Source: DASSBG01 sp965651365
Lineage (GTDB): Bacteria; Pseudomonadota; Gammaproteobacteria; Xanthomonadales; Rhodanobacteraceae
NCBI GenBank assembly: GCA_965651365.1
Contig: CBFGSA010000019.1
Span: forward strand, 1 to 29,592
Length of the DNA stretch: 29,592 nt
Direction: 5' to 3'
Shown here: piece by piece, positions 22,656 through 29,592 of the stretch
Position numbering within the stretch: the stretch's first letter is position 1
Layout of the letters: the number at the start of each line of letters is the position of its first letter
Translations under genes and position numbers: made by a program
Notes under the pieces: model-generated
Told to the model about the DNA's origin: nothing
Database searches by the model: none
Seen by the model: the letters and a program-made list of their open reading frames with translations, nothing else

Positions 22656-23663
22656 ATGACCGAGCAAGCCACACAAGCGCGACCCAAGGCCGGCAGCAAG
22701 TTCACCTCGCCGCAGGGCACGCGGGCGGTCAAGGACGGCATCAAGCCCAGCGCTGCCAGTGCCCGCCCGGATGTCGGCCGCAAGCCGCCCTGGTTGCGGG
22801 TACGCCTGCCGACCGGTGCACGCTATCAGTCGATCCAGGATATTGTGCGCACACACAAGCTCAACACGGTGTGCTCGGAGTCCAAGTGCCCCAACATCGC
22901 CGAGTGCTGGAGCCGCGGCACGGCCACCTTGATGCTGATGGGCTCGGTCTGCACCCGGGCCTGCCGCTTCTGCTCGGTCAACACGGGCAACCCCAAGGGC
23001 TGGCTGGATCCGATGGAGCCGCTGCAGGTGGCCGACGCCGTAGCCCTGATGGGCTTGCAATACGTGGTGTTGACCTCGGTTGACCGCGATGATCTGGCCG
23101 ATGGTGGCGCCGGACATTATGCCGCCTGCATCGAAGCGATCCACAAGCGCTCGCCGGACACGGCGGTGGAAGCACTCACACCGGATTTTTCCGGCCGTGA
23201 GAAGGATGTGGCGCGCGTGCTGGATGCCGGTCTTGCGACCTTCGCGCAGAATGTCGAAACCGTGCGCCGCCTCACCCATCCGGTACGCGATCCGCGTGCC
23301 GGTTACGAGCGCACCTTGTCGGTGCTGAAGTTCGCCAAGCGACATGCTCCGGACACGCTGACCAAGACCAGCATGATGCTGGGCCTGGGTGAAACCGATC
23401 ACGAGCTGCTGCAGGCCTTCGAGGACATCCGCGCAGCAAACGTCGATGTGCTTACGCTGGGCCAGTACATGCGCCCGACCCGGCATCACCTGGCCGTGGA
23501 ACGCTTTGTCACGCCGGACGAGTTTAGCCACTATCGCGAGCAGGCGCTCAAGCTCGGCTTCGTCGAGGTCGTGGCCGGGCCACTGGTGCGCTCCAGCTAC
23601 CGCGCCGAGCGGGTGCTGGAGAAGAACAACGCGGGACTGGGCGCCAGCGTCAACGCGGGCTGA
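22656..23663 (+). CDS. lipA: Lipoyl synthase
   Basis: A radical-SAM enzyme that inserts two sulfur atoms into octanoyl groups on lipoyl domains. 335 residues. The auxiliary cluster cysteines are in CSESKCPNIAEC (about 72-83), and the radical-SAM triad is CTRACRFC (about 98-105). Further marks are VVLTSVDRDDLADGGAGHYA, TKTSMMLGLGETDHE and the C-terminal RSSYRAE, whose serine contacts the auxiliary cluster. lipB, which usually sits just upstream, is absent from this window. The N-terminal 45 residues (QATQARPKAGSKF...) are longer and more basic than in E. coli LipA, as in several relatives. Its 3' end overlaps dacB on the other strand by 14 bases. Confidence 0.97.
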   Translation: MTEQATQARPKAGSKFTSPQGTRAVKDGIKPSAASARPDVGRKPPWLRVRLPTGARYQSIQDIVRTHKLNTVCSESKCPNIAECWSRGTATLMLMGSVCTRACRFCSVNTGNPKGWLDPMEPLQVADAVALMGLQYVVLTSVDRDDLADGGAGHYAACIEAIHKRSPDTAVEALTPDFSGREKDVARVLDAGLATFAQNVETVRRLTHPVRDPRAGYERTLSVLKFAKRHAPDTLTKTSMMLGLGETDHELLQAFEDIRAANVDVLTLGQYMRPTRHHLAVERFVTPDEFSHYREQALKLGFVEVVAGPLVRSSYRAERVLEKNNAGLGASVNAG

Positions 23664-25362
23664 CAGCCTCGGTTGCGCTTGGTTCGATGGCCGGCTGCGC
23701 CGGGACATCGCCGACCAGCATGCCGACGATGGCATCCAGGTCATGCGTTGGCGAGGGTGGCAGGCGGCGGTTGAACGCATCGCGCGGGCGCTGGTAATGA
23801 TTGAGCAACAGTGAAAATACCAGCGGCGTGTCGTCAGCGGCCGTGGTGTAGCCCGACAGGGCATAGACGTGGGTCAGTGTGCCGGTTTTTGCCCGCAGGG
23901 CTCCCGCAGCCAGGCTCTCGCGCAGGCGCCGTTTCAGTGTGCCGTCCACGCCGGCAATCGGCAGGGCGTCGATGAAATCTGGCGCAAACCTCTGCTGAGT
24001 GACCCAGCGCAGCAGGTCGGTGACGGCCTGCGGGCTCACCAGGGTGCGCCGTGACAACCCGCTGCCTTCGGAGAAACTTGCCTGGCTTGGGTCGATGCCA
24101 ATTCTTCGCAGCAGGTCACGCATGGCACACAAGCCCCATTGTTCGGCGGTGGCGGGCGGTCGCAGGCGATCGACACAGGTCCCACTGCGGGCAAGACGCT
24201 GGCCCACGTTGAGCAGCAGCATCTGCGCGTACAAGTTGTCCGATTCCTTCAGCATGTGCCGCACCAGTTTGTGCACCGGAGGTGACGACACCCGCACCAG
24301 CACCGTGACCGGCTTGCCGCTTTCAAGCGCACTGGGCTGCGGCCAGTAGCGCGAGCGCACCCGGCCCTGAACCACAATGCCGTGCCCGGACAGCGCCTTG
24401 CGCAGGCGCAGCGCGGCAAGACGGGCCGGGTCGCCCGCGCTGAGCACAAAGCGTCGGCTTTGCTGGCCCGCCGGCATGCTGCCGGTCACCCAGACCGTTT
24501 CGTGGCCTGGCCGGCGAAACACCGACAAGCTGCGGTACTGTAAGGCCGGGTCCTTGTTCATCCGGTCGAGGATGCTGTCCTTGAGCACATCGGGCCACAC
24601 GTCGATGCGGCAGCATTGCTTGCGATGCTCGCGCACCGTCACGGCCATCACGTTGCCGGCGCTGGTCAGGGCACTGACCGGCGGTGCGTAGGAGGCCTGC
24701 AAATCGTCGGCTTCCCAGCCGTTGCCGTACTCGGGTGTGGCGTAGAACGTCGCATCGCCGATCAGATCACCCTCGATGCGGCTGATGCCGAGCTTGTGCA
24801 GGGCTTCGGCCATGCGCGCGGCCCAATCCGCGGTTTCCGGCGCCACCTGCACGTCGCCCAGGGCGGGGTCGCCGCCGCCGCGCAGGACCAGGTCGCCCTG
24901 CAAGGTCGAGCCGCGCCGCGCACCACCCACGCTGACCAGGCTGGTGGTAAAGCGGGTGTCGGGGCCGAGCACGTCAAGTGCCAGCGCGGCGGTAAAGAGC
25001 TTGCTGTTGGACGCCGGAACAAAGAGCTTGTCGGCACGGTGCGAATACACCTTGTGGCCAGTATCGAGTTCGGAAACCTCGATTCCCCAGTCGGCATGCC
25101 GGAAACGGGGCTGCGCAATGAACGCATTGATGCGGGCCGCCAGGTCGATCGGCACGGCGGTTTTGCTGGCTGCCGTTCGTGCCGTGGCGTGGGTTGACGC
25201 GGCAGGGGGTGCCGCGGGTGCATGGATTGCTTTTGCCGGCGAGATTGGAGCAGCGGGTGCCGACGGTGTGGATGGCCGTGTCCCGGAGCTGGCGCAGGCC
25301 ACCATCAGGATCGTTGTCAGTGCGACCGCCAGGGGTCGGCTCAGGCGCAGCTCGGATTGCAT
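23650..25362 (-). CDS. dacB: D-alanyl-D-alanine carboxypeptidase/endopeptidase (PBP4, S13)
   Basis: A 570-residue periplasmic penicillin-binding protein that trims or splits peptidoglycan cross-links. Catalytic motifs: SxxK in ASNSKLF (S118, K121), SxN in KESDNLYAQM, and KTG in AKTGTLTHVYALSGY near residue 490. The inserted domain of S13 enzymes lies between the first two motifs (GDLVLRGGGDPALG, then IEGDLIGDATFY). The N terminus (SRPLAVALTTILMVACASSG) is a signal with a lipobox-like VAC, so it may be a lipoprotein. A Pro/Ala-rich linker of about 50 residues follows, which makes the protein longer than E. coli DacB. The start at 25362 or 25368 is preferred over the distal 25452. It ends inside lipA by 14 bases on the opposite strand. 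Confidence 0.94.
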   Translation of the reverse strand: MQSELRLSRPLAVALTTILMVACASSGTRPSTPSAPAAPISPAKAIHAPAAPPAASTHATARTAASKTAVPIDLAARINAFIAQPRFRHADWGIEVSELDTGHKVYSHRADKLFVPASNSKLFTAALALDVLGPDTRFTTSLVSVGGARRGSTLQGDLVLRGGGDPALGDVQVAPETADWAARMAEALHKLGISRIEGDLIGDATFYATPEYGNGWEADDLQASYAPPVSALTSAGNVMAVTVREHRKQCCRIDVWPDVLKDSILDRMNKDPALQYRSLSVFRRPGHETVWVTGSMPAGQQSRRFVLSAGDPARLAALRLRKALSGHGIVVQGRVRSRYWPQPSALESGKPVTVLVRVSSPPVHKLVRHMLKESDNLYAQMLLLNVGQRLARSGTCVDRLRPPATAEQWGLCAMRDLLRRIGIDPSQASFSEGSGLSRRTLVSPQAVTDLLRWVTQQRFAPDFIDALPIAGVDGTLKRRLRESLAAGALRAKTGTLTHVYALSGYTTAADDTPLVFSLLLNHYQRPRDAFNRRLPPSPTHDLDAIVGMLVGDVPAQPAIEPSATEAVSPR

Positions 25363-25467
25363 GTTCATGGGCGCGAAGTATCGCCCATCGGCTGTTTTGA
25401 TGCAGGTCATCTTGCACACGCCTGGAAGTGGGATACTGGCGAGTGAATCCATTTACGGAGCTGTGTC

Positions 25468-25815
25468 ATGAGCGACAGCATTTTTCCTTCCCCGGGACCG
25501 GAGTTGGCGCGCAAACGCCGCGAACTGGCGCCGGACACGATGAAGGCCTGGCACGACTTCAGTCGCCAGGTGTTTGCCGACGGCGCGCTGGATCGCAAAA
25601 CCAAGCAGCTGATTGCCGTTGCCGTGGCACACGTGACCCAGTGCCCGTATTGCATCAAGGGTCATACCGAAGGCGCACTCAAGGACGGCGCCAGCGAGCA
25701 GGAAATCATGGAAGCGATCTGGGTGGCCGCCGAGATGCGCGCCGGGGGCGCCTATGCCCATTCGCTGCTGGCCATGGATGTCATGAACCGGCACGGCGGA
25801 GACGACGCGCAATGA
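25468..25815 (+). CDS. AhpD-like carboxymuconolactone decarboxylase-family protein
   Basis: A 115-residue alpha-helical protein. The CMD hallmark is VAHVTQCPYCIKGHTEGALK, with redox cysteines C59 and C62 and H66 (CxxC-x3-H), as in the peroxiredoxin reductase AhpD. The CxxC supports disulfide or peroxide chemistry rather than decarboxylation. The sequence MKAWHDFSRQVFADGALD before it and EIMEAIWVAAEMRAGGAYAH after it are also typical. Its stop overlaps the next ATG by four bases, tying it to a cysteine-synthase-family enzyme, which suggests a sulfur or thiol-redox role for the pair. That link is inferred. Confidence 0.9.
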   Translation: MSDSIFPSPGPELARKRRELAPDTMKAWHDFSRQVFADGALDRKTKQLIAVAVAHVTQCPYCIKGHTEGALKDGASEQEIMEAIWVAAEMRAGGAYAHSLLAMDVMNRHGGDDAQ

Positions 25816-26774
25816 ACAGTCTGCAGGCCGACTCGGTACGCCCCCTGGCGGGATCCATTCTGGACGCCATCGGCAATACGCCGCTGATCCAGCTCGACGG
25901 CATCTTTGCCAAGCTCGAGTTTCTCAACCCGTCCGGTTCGATCAAGGCCCGCATTGCCCTGTACATGATCGAGAAGGCCGAAGGGCAGGGTCTGCTCAAG
26001 CCTGGCGACACGATTGTCGAGGCCACCAGCGGCAATACCGGCAATGCACTTTCAATGGTGGCCGCGGTCAAGGGCTACCGCATGCTGGTGGTAATGCCGG
26101 AAGGTCTGTCCAATGAACGGGTGGCCATTTCCCGCGCCTATGGCGCCGAGGTGATGTTGTGCGGCAACTTTCATGTGAATCAGGCGCTTGAGCGGGCGCG
26201 CGAGCTGGGTGAGCAGCCCGGTTTCTTTTGCCCCAGTCAGTTCGAGTCCGAGTACAACGTGGAGGAAAACCGGCGGATACTGGGTCCGGAGATTCTGGCC
26301 CAGCTTCCCGATGGTCGGGTACCCGATGCGCTGGTGATGGGCGTGGGCACCGGCGGCACCCTGATTGGTGTCGGCCAGGCCTTTCGGGCGGTCAATCCGG
26401 ATGTGCGCCTGTTCGCGATGGAGCCGTCCGAATCCTGCACCATCCTGTGCGGTGAAGTGGCCATGCACGACATCGAAGGCATCTCCGATGGCTTCGTGCC
26501 GGGCATCTTCCAGCGCCACGGCAAGGAAGTCAGCGATGTGCTGAGCGTGTCCAGCGACGAGGCCATCACCGAAATGCGCTCCCTGGCACGCGACCACGGC
26601 TTGCTGTGCGGACCGAGTTCCAGCGCCCACATGCTGGCCGCACGACGGGTGCGCGAGGACAATCCGCAGCTTCAGACCGTGGTGACGATTCTGTGCGACG
26701 AAGGTGAAAAATACCTGCACGACTACTTCATGGCCGCACCGTCACAGGAGGTCGACGTCGAACACTTCATCTGA
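25812..26774 (+). CDS. PLP-dependent cysteine synthase-family enzyme
   Basis: A 320-residue fold-type II PLP enzyme. The PLP lysine is K45 in FLNPSGSIKAR. The TSGNTGNAL block binds the substrate carboxylate, and GVGTGGTLIGVG holds the PLP phosphate. It most resembles O-acetylserine sulfhydrylase/cystathionine beta-synthase-like enzymes, making cysteine or a related beta-substituted alanine. The C terminus (VVTILCDEGEKYLHDYF) is normal for cysteine synthases. No CBS domain is present. Start ATG at 25812 overlaps the AhpD-like stop (ATGA). Which nucleophile it uses (sulfide, thiosulfate or other) cannot be told, so I do not assign cysK or cysM. Confidence 0.9.
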   Translation: MNSLQADSVRPLAGSILDAIGNTPLIQLDGIFAKLEFLNPSGSIKARIALYMIEKAEGQGLLKPGDTIVEATSGNTGNALSMVAAVKGYRMLVVMPEGLSNERVAISRAYGAEVMLCGNFHVNQALERARELGEQPGFFCPSQFESEYNVEENRRILGPEILAQLPDGRVPDALVMGVGTGGTLIGVGQAFRAVNPDVRLFAMEPSESCTILCGEVAMHDIEGISDGFVPGIFQRHGKEVSDVLSVSSDEAITEMRSLARDHGLLCGPSSSAHMLAARRVREDNPQLQTVVTILCDEGEKYLHDYFMAAPSQEVDVEHFI

Positions 26775-26795
26775 GCCGGTATACAGGCTGAAACA

Positions 26796-27068
26796 CTATG
26801 TGTCGCCCGCATTGCCCGCAGCAGCCTGGCCTTCCTGAAAGACCCGTTGCAGCACGAAGTCGGTGGTGATGTCCTCGCCCGACAGCAACATGGCCAGCAA
26901 CTCGCCGCCGAGCACTTGCGGTGCGATGACGATGTCGGGCTGGACCAGCTTGACCCGGCCCAGGTGTTCGGCGTCGCTGACGGCGGCCACGGTACGCGCG
27001 CTGCCACCCAGTTCCTTGACCGCCAGAATGGCGAAGGCGCGAATTCGGCTGAGCGGTCGCAGCTTCAT
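26796..27068 (-). pseudogene. 5'-truncated voltage-gated potassium channel remnant
   Basis: The minus-strand frame ends at 26796 and encodes about 80 residues that match only the C-terminal half of the TrkA-N/RCK domain of Kch-type potassium channels: FAILAVKELGGSARTVAAVS, then DAEHLGRVKLVQPDIVIAPQ, VLGGELLAMLLSGEDITTDF and VLQRVFQ. The family pattern is continuous to about 27040; upstream of that the frame (MKLRPLSRIR and further) no longer fits, and the transmembrane pore and the first part of the nucleotide-binding domain are missing. The rest of the gene is not in the window. An ATG at 27068 could still allow translation of the fragment. It starts 21 bases after the cysteine-synthase stop, on the other strand. 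Confidence 0.75.
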
Positions 27069-27508
27069 TCCGGGGCCGGAGCGGTGCGTTGCCGCAGGTT
27101 GTACCGATATTGCCGTGGCACAGCGCACATTACGGCGGCAAGGCGGCATGTCTGGACCAGATTTTGCCGTGTAGCGACCTCGAGCGTCGCACGGTTTGGC
27201 GCGCATGGGTCGACAATTCTTGTAAAGTATGCCTGCAATCGGCCAAATATGTGGTTGATTCTGTTGGCATGATCCTTGCTAAGGATCGTGCAACGGTAGT
27301 TTAACTTTGTAGGTGTTTCAGTAAAGGACACAAGCAAGTGAATCCACTGGCAGTGCAATTGTGTAACTGCAGGTGGGCAAGCGGCAGGAGGCCACGCGTC
27401 TTTCCACAGGCTGGAGGCAAGTGACTATTCGACGATCATTCACCGGAACGCTTTTCGGCGGACATGCATCACCTTGCCATGACATCGCTGAAAACAAGGA
27501 CGCAGGAT
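27069..27508. other. Gene-free region upstream of pgl
   Basis: About 440 bases, less GC-rich than the surrounding DNA. No ORF here shows family features. It starts at the truncation point of the channel remnant and so may hold DNA from a deletion or insertion event. One small hairpin, GATCCTT-GCT-AAGGATC, is at 27271-27287. It must contain the pgl promoter, but no pair of hexamers stands out. Confidence 0.55.
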
Positions 27509-28207
27509 ATGAAGGAAATCGCAACGCGCTGGCATCCAGTCAAGGATGTCGACGAACTGGTGCAAAGTGCTGAGCAGCGCATTTTGCAGTTGGCCGAGAC
27601 CACCATTTCACGGCATGGAAGGTTCAACGTGGTATTGGCGGGCGGCTCCACGCCCCGGCCCGTGTATGAACGCCTGAGCAAGGCGCAAACTGACTGGAGT
27701 GCCTGGCACATCTATTTTGGCGACGAACGCTGCGTGCCCGCGGATGACCCGGCGCGCAACAGCGTCATGGCTCGCGAGACCCTGCTGGATCACGTGCCGA
27801 TTCCGGCTGGGCAGGTGCATGCCATTCCGGCGGAGAACGGCGCCTACAAGGCGGCCAATGCCTACGCCAAGACGCTCAAGGGCATGGGTGATTTTGACCT
27901 TGTGCTGCTGGGTCTGGGTGAAGATGGCCACACCGCCAGCCTTTTTCCTGGCCAGTATTGGGGAATCGAGCACGATTCACGATTTGTGCTGTCGGTCTTC
28001 AAATCCCCCAAACCGCCTGCCGAGCGGGTCACGCTGAGCGCCAACCGCCTGAGCAGGGCGGCCAATATTTTGTTCCTGGTCGATGGCCAAGGCAAGCGCG
28101 CTGCGGTGCAGCGCTGGCGCGAGGGCGGCTCGATGCCGGCCGCGGCCATAACCCCGAGCAGTGGCGTGGATGTGCTGGTGCAGGCGGATCTGCTCGGAAA
28201 CAGCTGA
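27509..28207 (+). CDS. pgl: 6-phosphogluconolactonase
   Basis: Hydrolyses 6-phosphogluconolactone to 6-phosphogluconate in the oxidative pentose phosphate or Entner-Doudoroff route. 232 residues, normal for the DevB/Pgl (glucosamine-6-phosphate isomerase-like) type. Marks: FNVVLAGGSTPRPVYERL for phosphate binding, WHIYFGDERCVPADDPARNS, and DLVLLGLGEDGHTASLFPG with the catalytic histidine. The start at 27509 follows AAGGA/AGGAT; an ATG at 27464 would add 15 poorly family-like residues. zwf and edd are not in this window. It ends 8 bases before the convergent msrB stop, and a TTCACGC-TG-GCGTGAA hairpin (28215-28230) spans that junction. Confidence 0.93.
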   Translation: MKEIATRWHPVKDVDELVQSAEQRILQLAETTISRHGRFNVVLAGGSTPRPVYERLSKAQTDWSAWHIYFGDERCVPADDPARNSVMARETLLDHVPIPAGQVHAIPAENGAYKAANAYAKTLKGMGDFDLVLLGLGEDGHTASLFPGQYWGIEHDSRFVLSVFKSPKPPAERVTLSANRLSRAANILFLVDGQGKRAAVQRWREGGSMPAAAITPSSGVDVLVQADLLGNS

Positions 28208-28214
28208 TCAGGCG

Positions 28215-28230
28215 TTCACGCTGGCGTGAA
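28215..28230. terminator. Hairpin at the pgl/msrB convergent junction
   Basis: TTCACGC, TG, GCGTGAA: a perfect 7-bp stem that overlaps the msrB stop codon. It has no U-tract on either strand, so termination is uncertain; it may act as a two-way 3' end stabiliser. Confidence 0.35.
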
Positions 28231-28722
28231 TGTGAGCGCCAGTCCGTTCATGCAGTAGCGCAGCCCCGTGGGTGGCGGGCCATCCTTGAATACATGCCCC
28301 AGATGGCCGCCGCAGCGATGGCAGTGCACTTCGGTGCGGGTTGTGAACAGGCTGCGGTCTGGCATTGTGCCCACGGCATGCGGCAGCGGCTTGTAGAAGC
28401 TGGGCCAGCCGGTACCGGAATGGAACTTGGTTTCCGAGCTGTAGACGGGCAGGTCGCAGCCGGCGCAGTGGTAGGTGCCCTTGCGGTGCTCGTCATTCAG
28501 CGCGCTTGAGCCGGAGGGCTCGGTGCCGGCCTGGCGCAGGATCCGGTATTGCGCTGGCGTCAGGCGCTGGCGCCATTCGGCATCACTGAACTGCCAGGCT
28601 GGATCGGTGGCGCGTGGGCGCGAATCTTCCGTGCCCACGGCTTTTGAACAGCCTGCAGCACCCAGGATTCCCAGTCCGGCAAGAGCGGATGCGCTGGTGC
28701 GAATGAAATGTCGTCGGTTCAT
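28216..28722 (-). CDS. msrB: Peptide-methionine (R)-S-oxide reductase, exported
   Basis: Repairs the R form of methionine sulfoxide. 168 residues. The N terminus NRRHFIRTSASALAGLGILG carries twin arginines, a hydrophobic stretch and a lipobox (GAAGC), so it should be a Tat-exported lipoprotein. The zinc cysteines are in YHCAGCDLPVY and VHCHRCGGHLGHVF. The catalytic cysteine is C157 in RYCMNGLAL, where the usual sequence is RYC[IV]NSxSL; the Asn is kept but the following Ser is Gly. SGTGWPSF is the substrate block. The start lies 12 bases after the msrA stop, and AAGGAA beside that stop is its ribosome-binding site. The pair forms a two-gene periplasmic repair operon. Confidence 0.93.
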   Translation of the reverse strand: MNRRHFIRTSASALAGLGILGAAGCSKAVGTEDSRPRATDPAWQFSDAEWRQRLTPAQYRILRQAGTEPSGSSALNDEHRKGTYHCAGCDLPVYSSETKFHSGTGWPSFYKPLPHAVGTMPDRSLFTTRTEVHCHRCGGHLGHVFKDGPPPTGLRYCMNGLALTFTPA

Positions 28723-28734
28723 GTCGAGATTCCT

Positions 28735-29364
28735 TCAGTGTGCTGGCGCCTGACCCCAAACTTGTTCGAGGCGCTGGTCGCGGCCGCAGTTCCAGCGATA
28801 GAACTTGTAGCGGATCGGGTTCTTGCGGGCGTAGTCCTGGTGATAGTCTTCGGCTGCATAGAATGGCCCCGCTGGCACGATTTGCGTGTACAGCGTCTTG
28901 CCCTTGAAGCGGAGCGAGGCTTCAAGCTTGCGCCTGGATGCTTCGGCTTCAGCCTTCTGCTGATCGGAGTGGTAGAAGATCGCGGTGCGGTACTGATCGC
29001 CCACGTCGCAGAACTGACGGTCGTGCTGGGTCGGGTCGACGTTATGCCAGAATACGTTCAGCAACGTATCGTAACTGACCTTGCGCGGGTCGTAGATCAC
29101 TTCGACCGATTCGGCGTGGCCGGTGCCACCGGCCGAAACCTGCTCGTAGGTCGGGTTGACCAGGTCGCCGCCGGTATAGCCTGCCGTGACCTTGACCACG
29201 CCATCCAGGCGCTCGAAAGGCGGTTCCATGCACCAGAAGCAGCCGCCGGCGAACGTGGCCTTGGCCGTGCCCTGGGGCGCAGGTGGCGTGGCCGTGCCGG
29301 CGATGGCAATGGTGGCCAGGCCTGCGATGGTGAAGCCGGCAATCAGTTGCTGGAGTATGTTCAT
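28735..29364 (-). CDS. msrA: Peptide-methionine (S)-S-oxide reductase, exported
   Basis: Repairs the S form of methionine sulfoxide. The start at 29364 follows GGAG at 6-base spacing and begins a signal peptide (MNILQQLIAGFTIAGLATIA, cleavage near AIAG-T). 209 residues. Catalytic motif GCFWCMEPPF with C42 (nucleophile) and C45. Further marks are TAGYTGGDLVNPTYEQVSAG, GTGHAESVEVIYDP, FWHNVDPTQHDRQFCDVGDQ and EDYHQDYARKNP. A resolving cysteine is present near the C terminus (WNCGRDQ). The product is periplasmic, unlike the usual cytosolic MsrA. It is transcribed with msrB downstream. No electron donor (DsbD- or MsrQ-like) is encoded in the window. Confidence 0.94.
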   Translation of the reverse strand: MNILQQLIAGFTIAGLATIAIAGTATPPAPQGTAKATFAGGCFWCMEPPFERLDGVVKVTAGYTGGDLVNPTYEQVSAGGTGHAESVEVIYDPRKVSYDTLLNVFWHNVDPTQHDRQFCDVGDQYRTAIFYHSDQQKAEAEASRRKLEASLRFKGKTLYTQIVPAGPFYAAEDYHQDYARKNPIRYKFYRWNCGRDQRLEQVWGQAPAH

Positions 29365-29592
29365 GGAAACTCCGTCGTGTCGTTGCTTGTACAGACACGC
29401 CGGAGCGACGGATGCTTTCACGCCGTTTGCATTTGCGTTCAGACTCGTCTGGAGGCCCTGTGTTCAGCTCGATCGACCTGGCTGCGTCCCGCATTCTTGG
29501 CGCGATGCAGCGGTTGATCAGCAGCTTCCAGCCAGCTCTCTAGCCCGCATTATTCACCGGGATTCGTAGCGAGCCGGTTCCAGGGTGCGTGC
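29365..29592. other. Gene-free end of the window
   Basis: About 230 bases upstream of msrA. It should hold the msrA promoter. Near 29541-29559 the sequence TAGCCCGCATTATTCACCG resembles the start of a repeat seen in degraded form (TAGTCCGGAGTATTCACG) at 19707-19724, after the P1 peptidase gene. No gene is supported. Confidence 0.45.

Noticed and set aside
22137..23864. A 575-codon minus-strand open frame across the host-attachment gene and lipA
   Set aside because: Both plus-strand genes match known families with good ribosome-binding sites; the antisense frame has no recognisable domain.
27069..27508. Small RNA or riboswitch upstream of pgl
   Set aside because: Only one 7-bp hairpin was seen, with no conserved riboswitch core and no U-tract, so there is not enough evidence.

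Overview
The window is about 29.6 kb of GC-rich bacterial chromosome. It carries no rRNA, tRNA, phage or complete insertion-sequence genes that I can see. The gene set (lipA, dacB, DevB-type pgl, exported MsrA/MsrB, MtfA, OsmY-like BON protein, CsbD, YtrA-type ABC operon) and the dense family of short palindromic intergenic repeats suggest a gammaproteobacterium of the Xanthomonadales/Lysobacterales type. That placement is inference; no marker gene here fixes it.

Layout: 1-2.6 kb, minus strand: a Leu/Glu-type amino-acid dehydrogenase (cut by the window edge), a small YXWXXGXW secreted protein and an M48 lipoprotein protease. 2.8-6.5 kb, plus strand: icmF, a B12-binding/GTPase/mutase fusion for isobutyryl-CoA. 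6.5-7.6 kb: a nucleotidyltransferase plus tiny overlapping partner, bracketed by two copies of a palindromic repeat. 7.7-13.7 kb: single genes and pairs (DUF4920, ArsR/SRPBCC, GFA, SDR, Oxidored-like+PIN fusion, mtfA, BON, csbD). 13.9-17.0 kb, minus strand: a four-gene translationally coupled operon (YtrA-like GntR, ABC ATPase, ABC permease, acyltransferase-3). 17.2-19.7 kb, plus strand: TrmY-family methyltransferase coupled to a TSUP permease, then a P1/DmpA peptidase. 19.8-22.1 kb, minus strand: large membrane protein coupled to DUF1543. 22.2-25.4 kb: host-attachment-family protein and lipA converging on dacB. 25.5-26.8 kb: AhpD-like protein coupled to a cysteine-synthase-family enzyme. 26.8-27.1 kb: a 5'-truncated potassium-channel remnant. 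27.5-29.4 kb: pgl converging on an exported msrA-msrB pair.

The most striking feature is icmF. The reading frame stays open, but its inter-domain linkers hold five short elements of intergenic-repeat type: three arrays of four GGGACTC heptamers (one inverted), a 29-bp perfect inverted repeat with a 32-bp spacer, and a CCCTCCCC-type palindrome. The protein is therefore about 150 residues longer than typical IcmF, while every catalytic motif is intact. This resembles the in-frame palindromic insertions known from Rickettsia, in an unrelated group and with different repeat families.

Regulation visible in sequence: a perfect palindrome over the ArsR start codon with a promoter that would give a nearly leaderless mRNA, a palindrome directly upstream of the YtrA-like regulator, and one clear intrinsic terminator after csbD.
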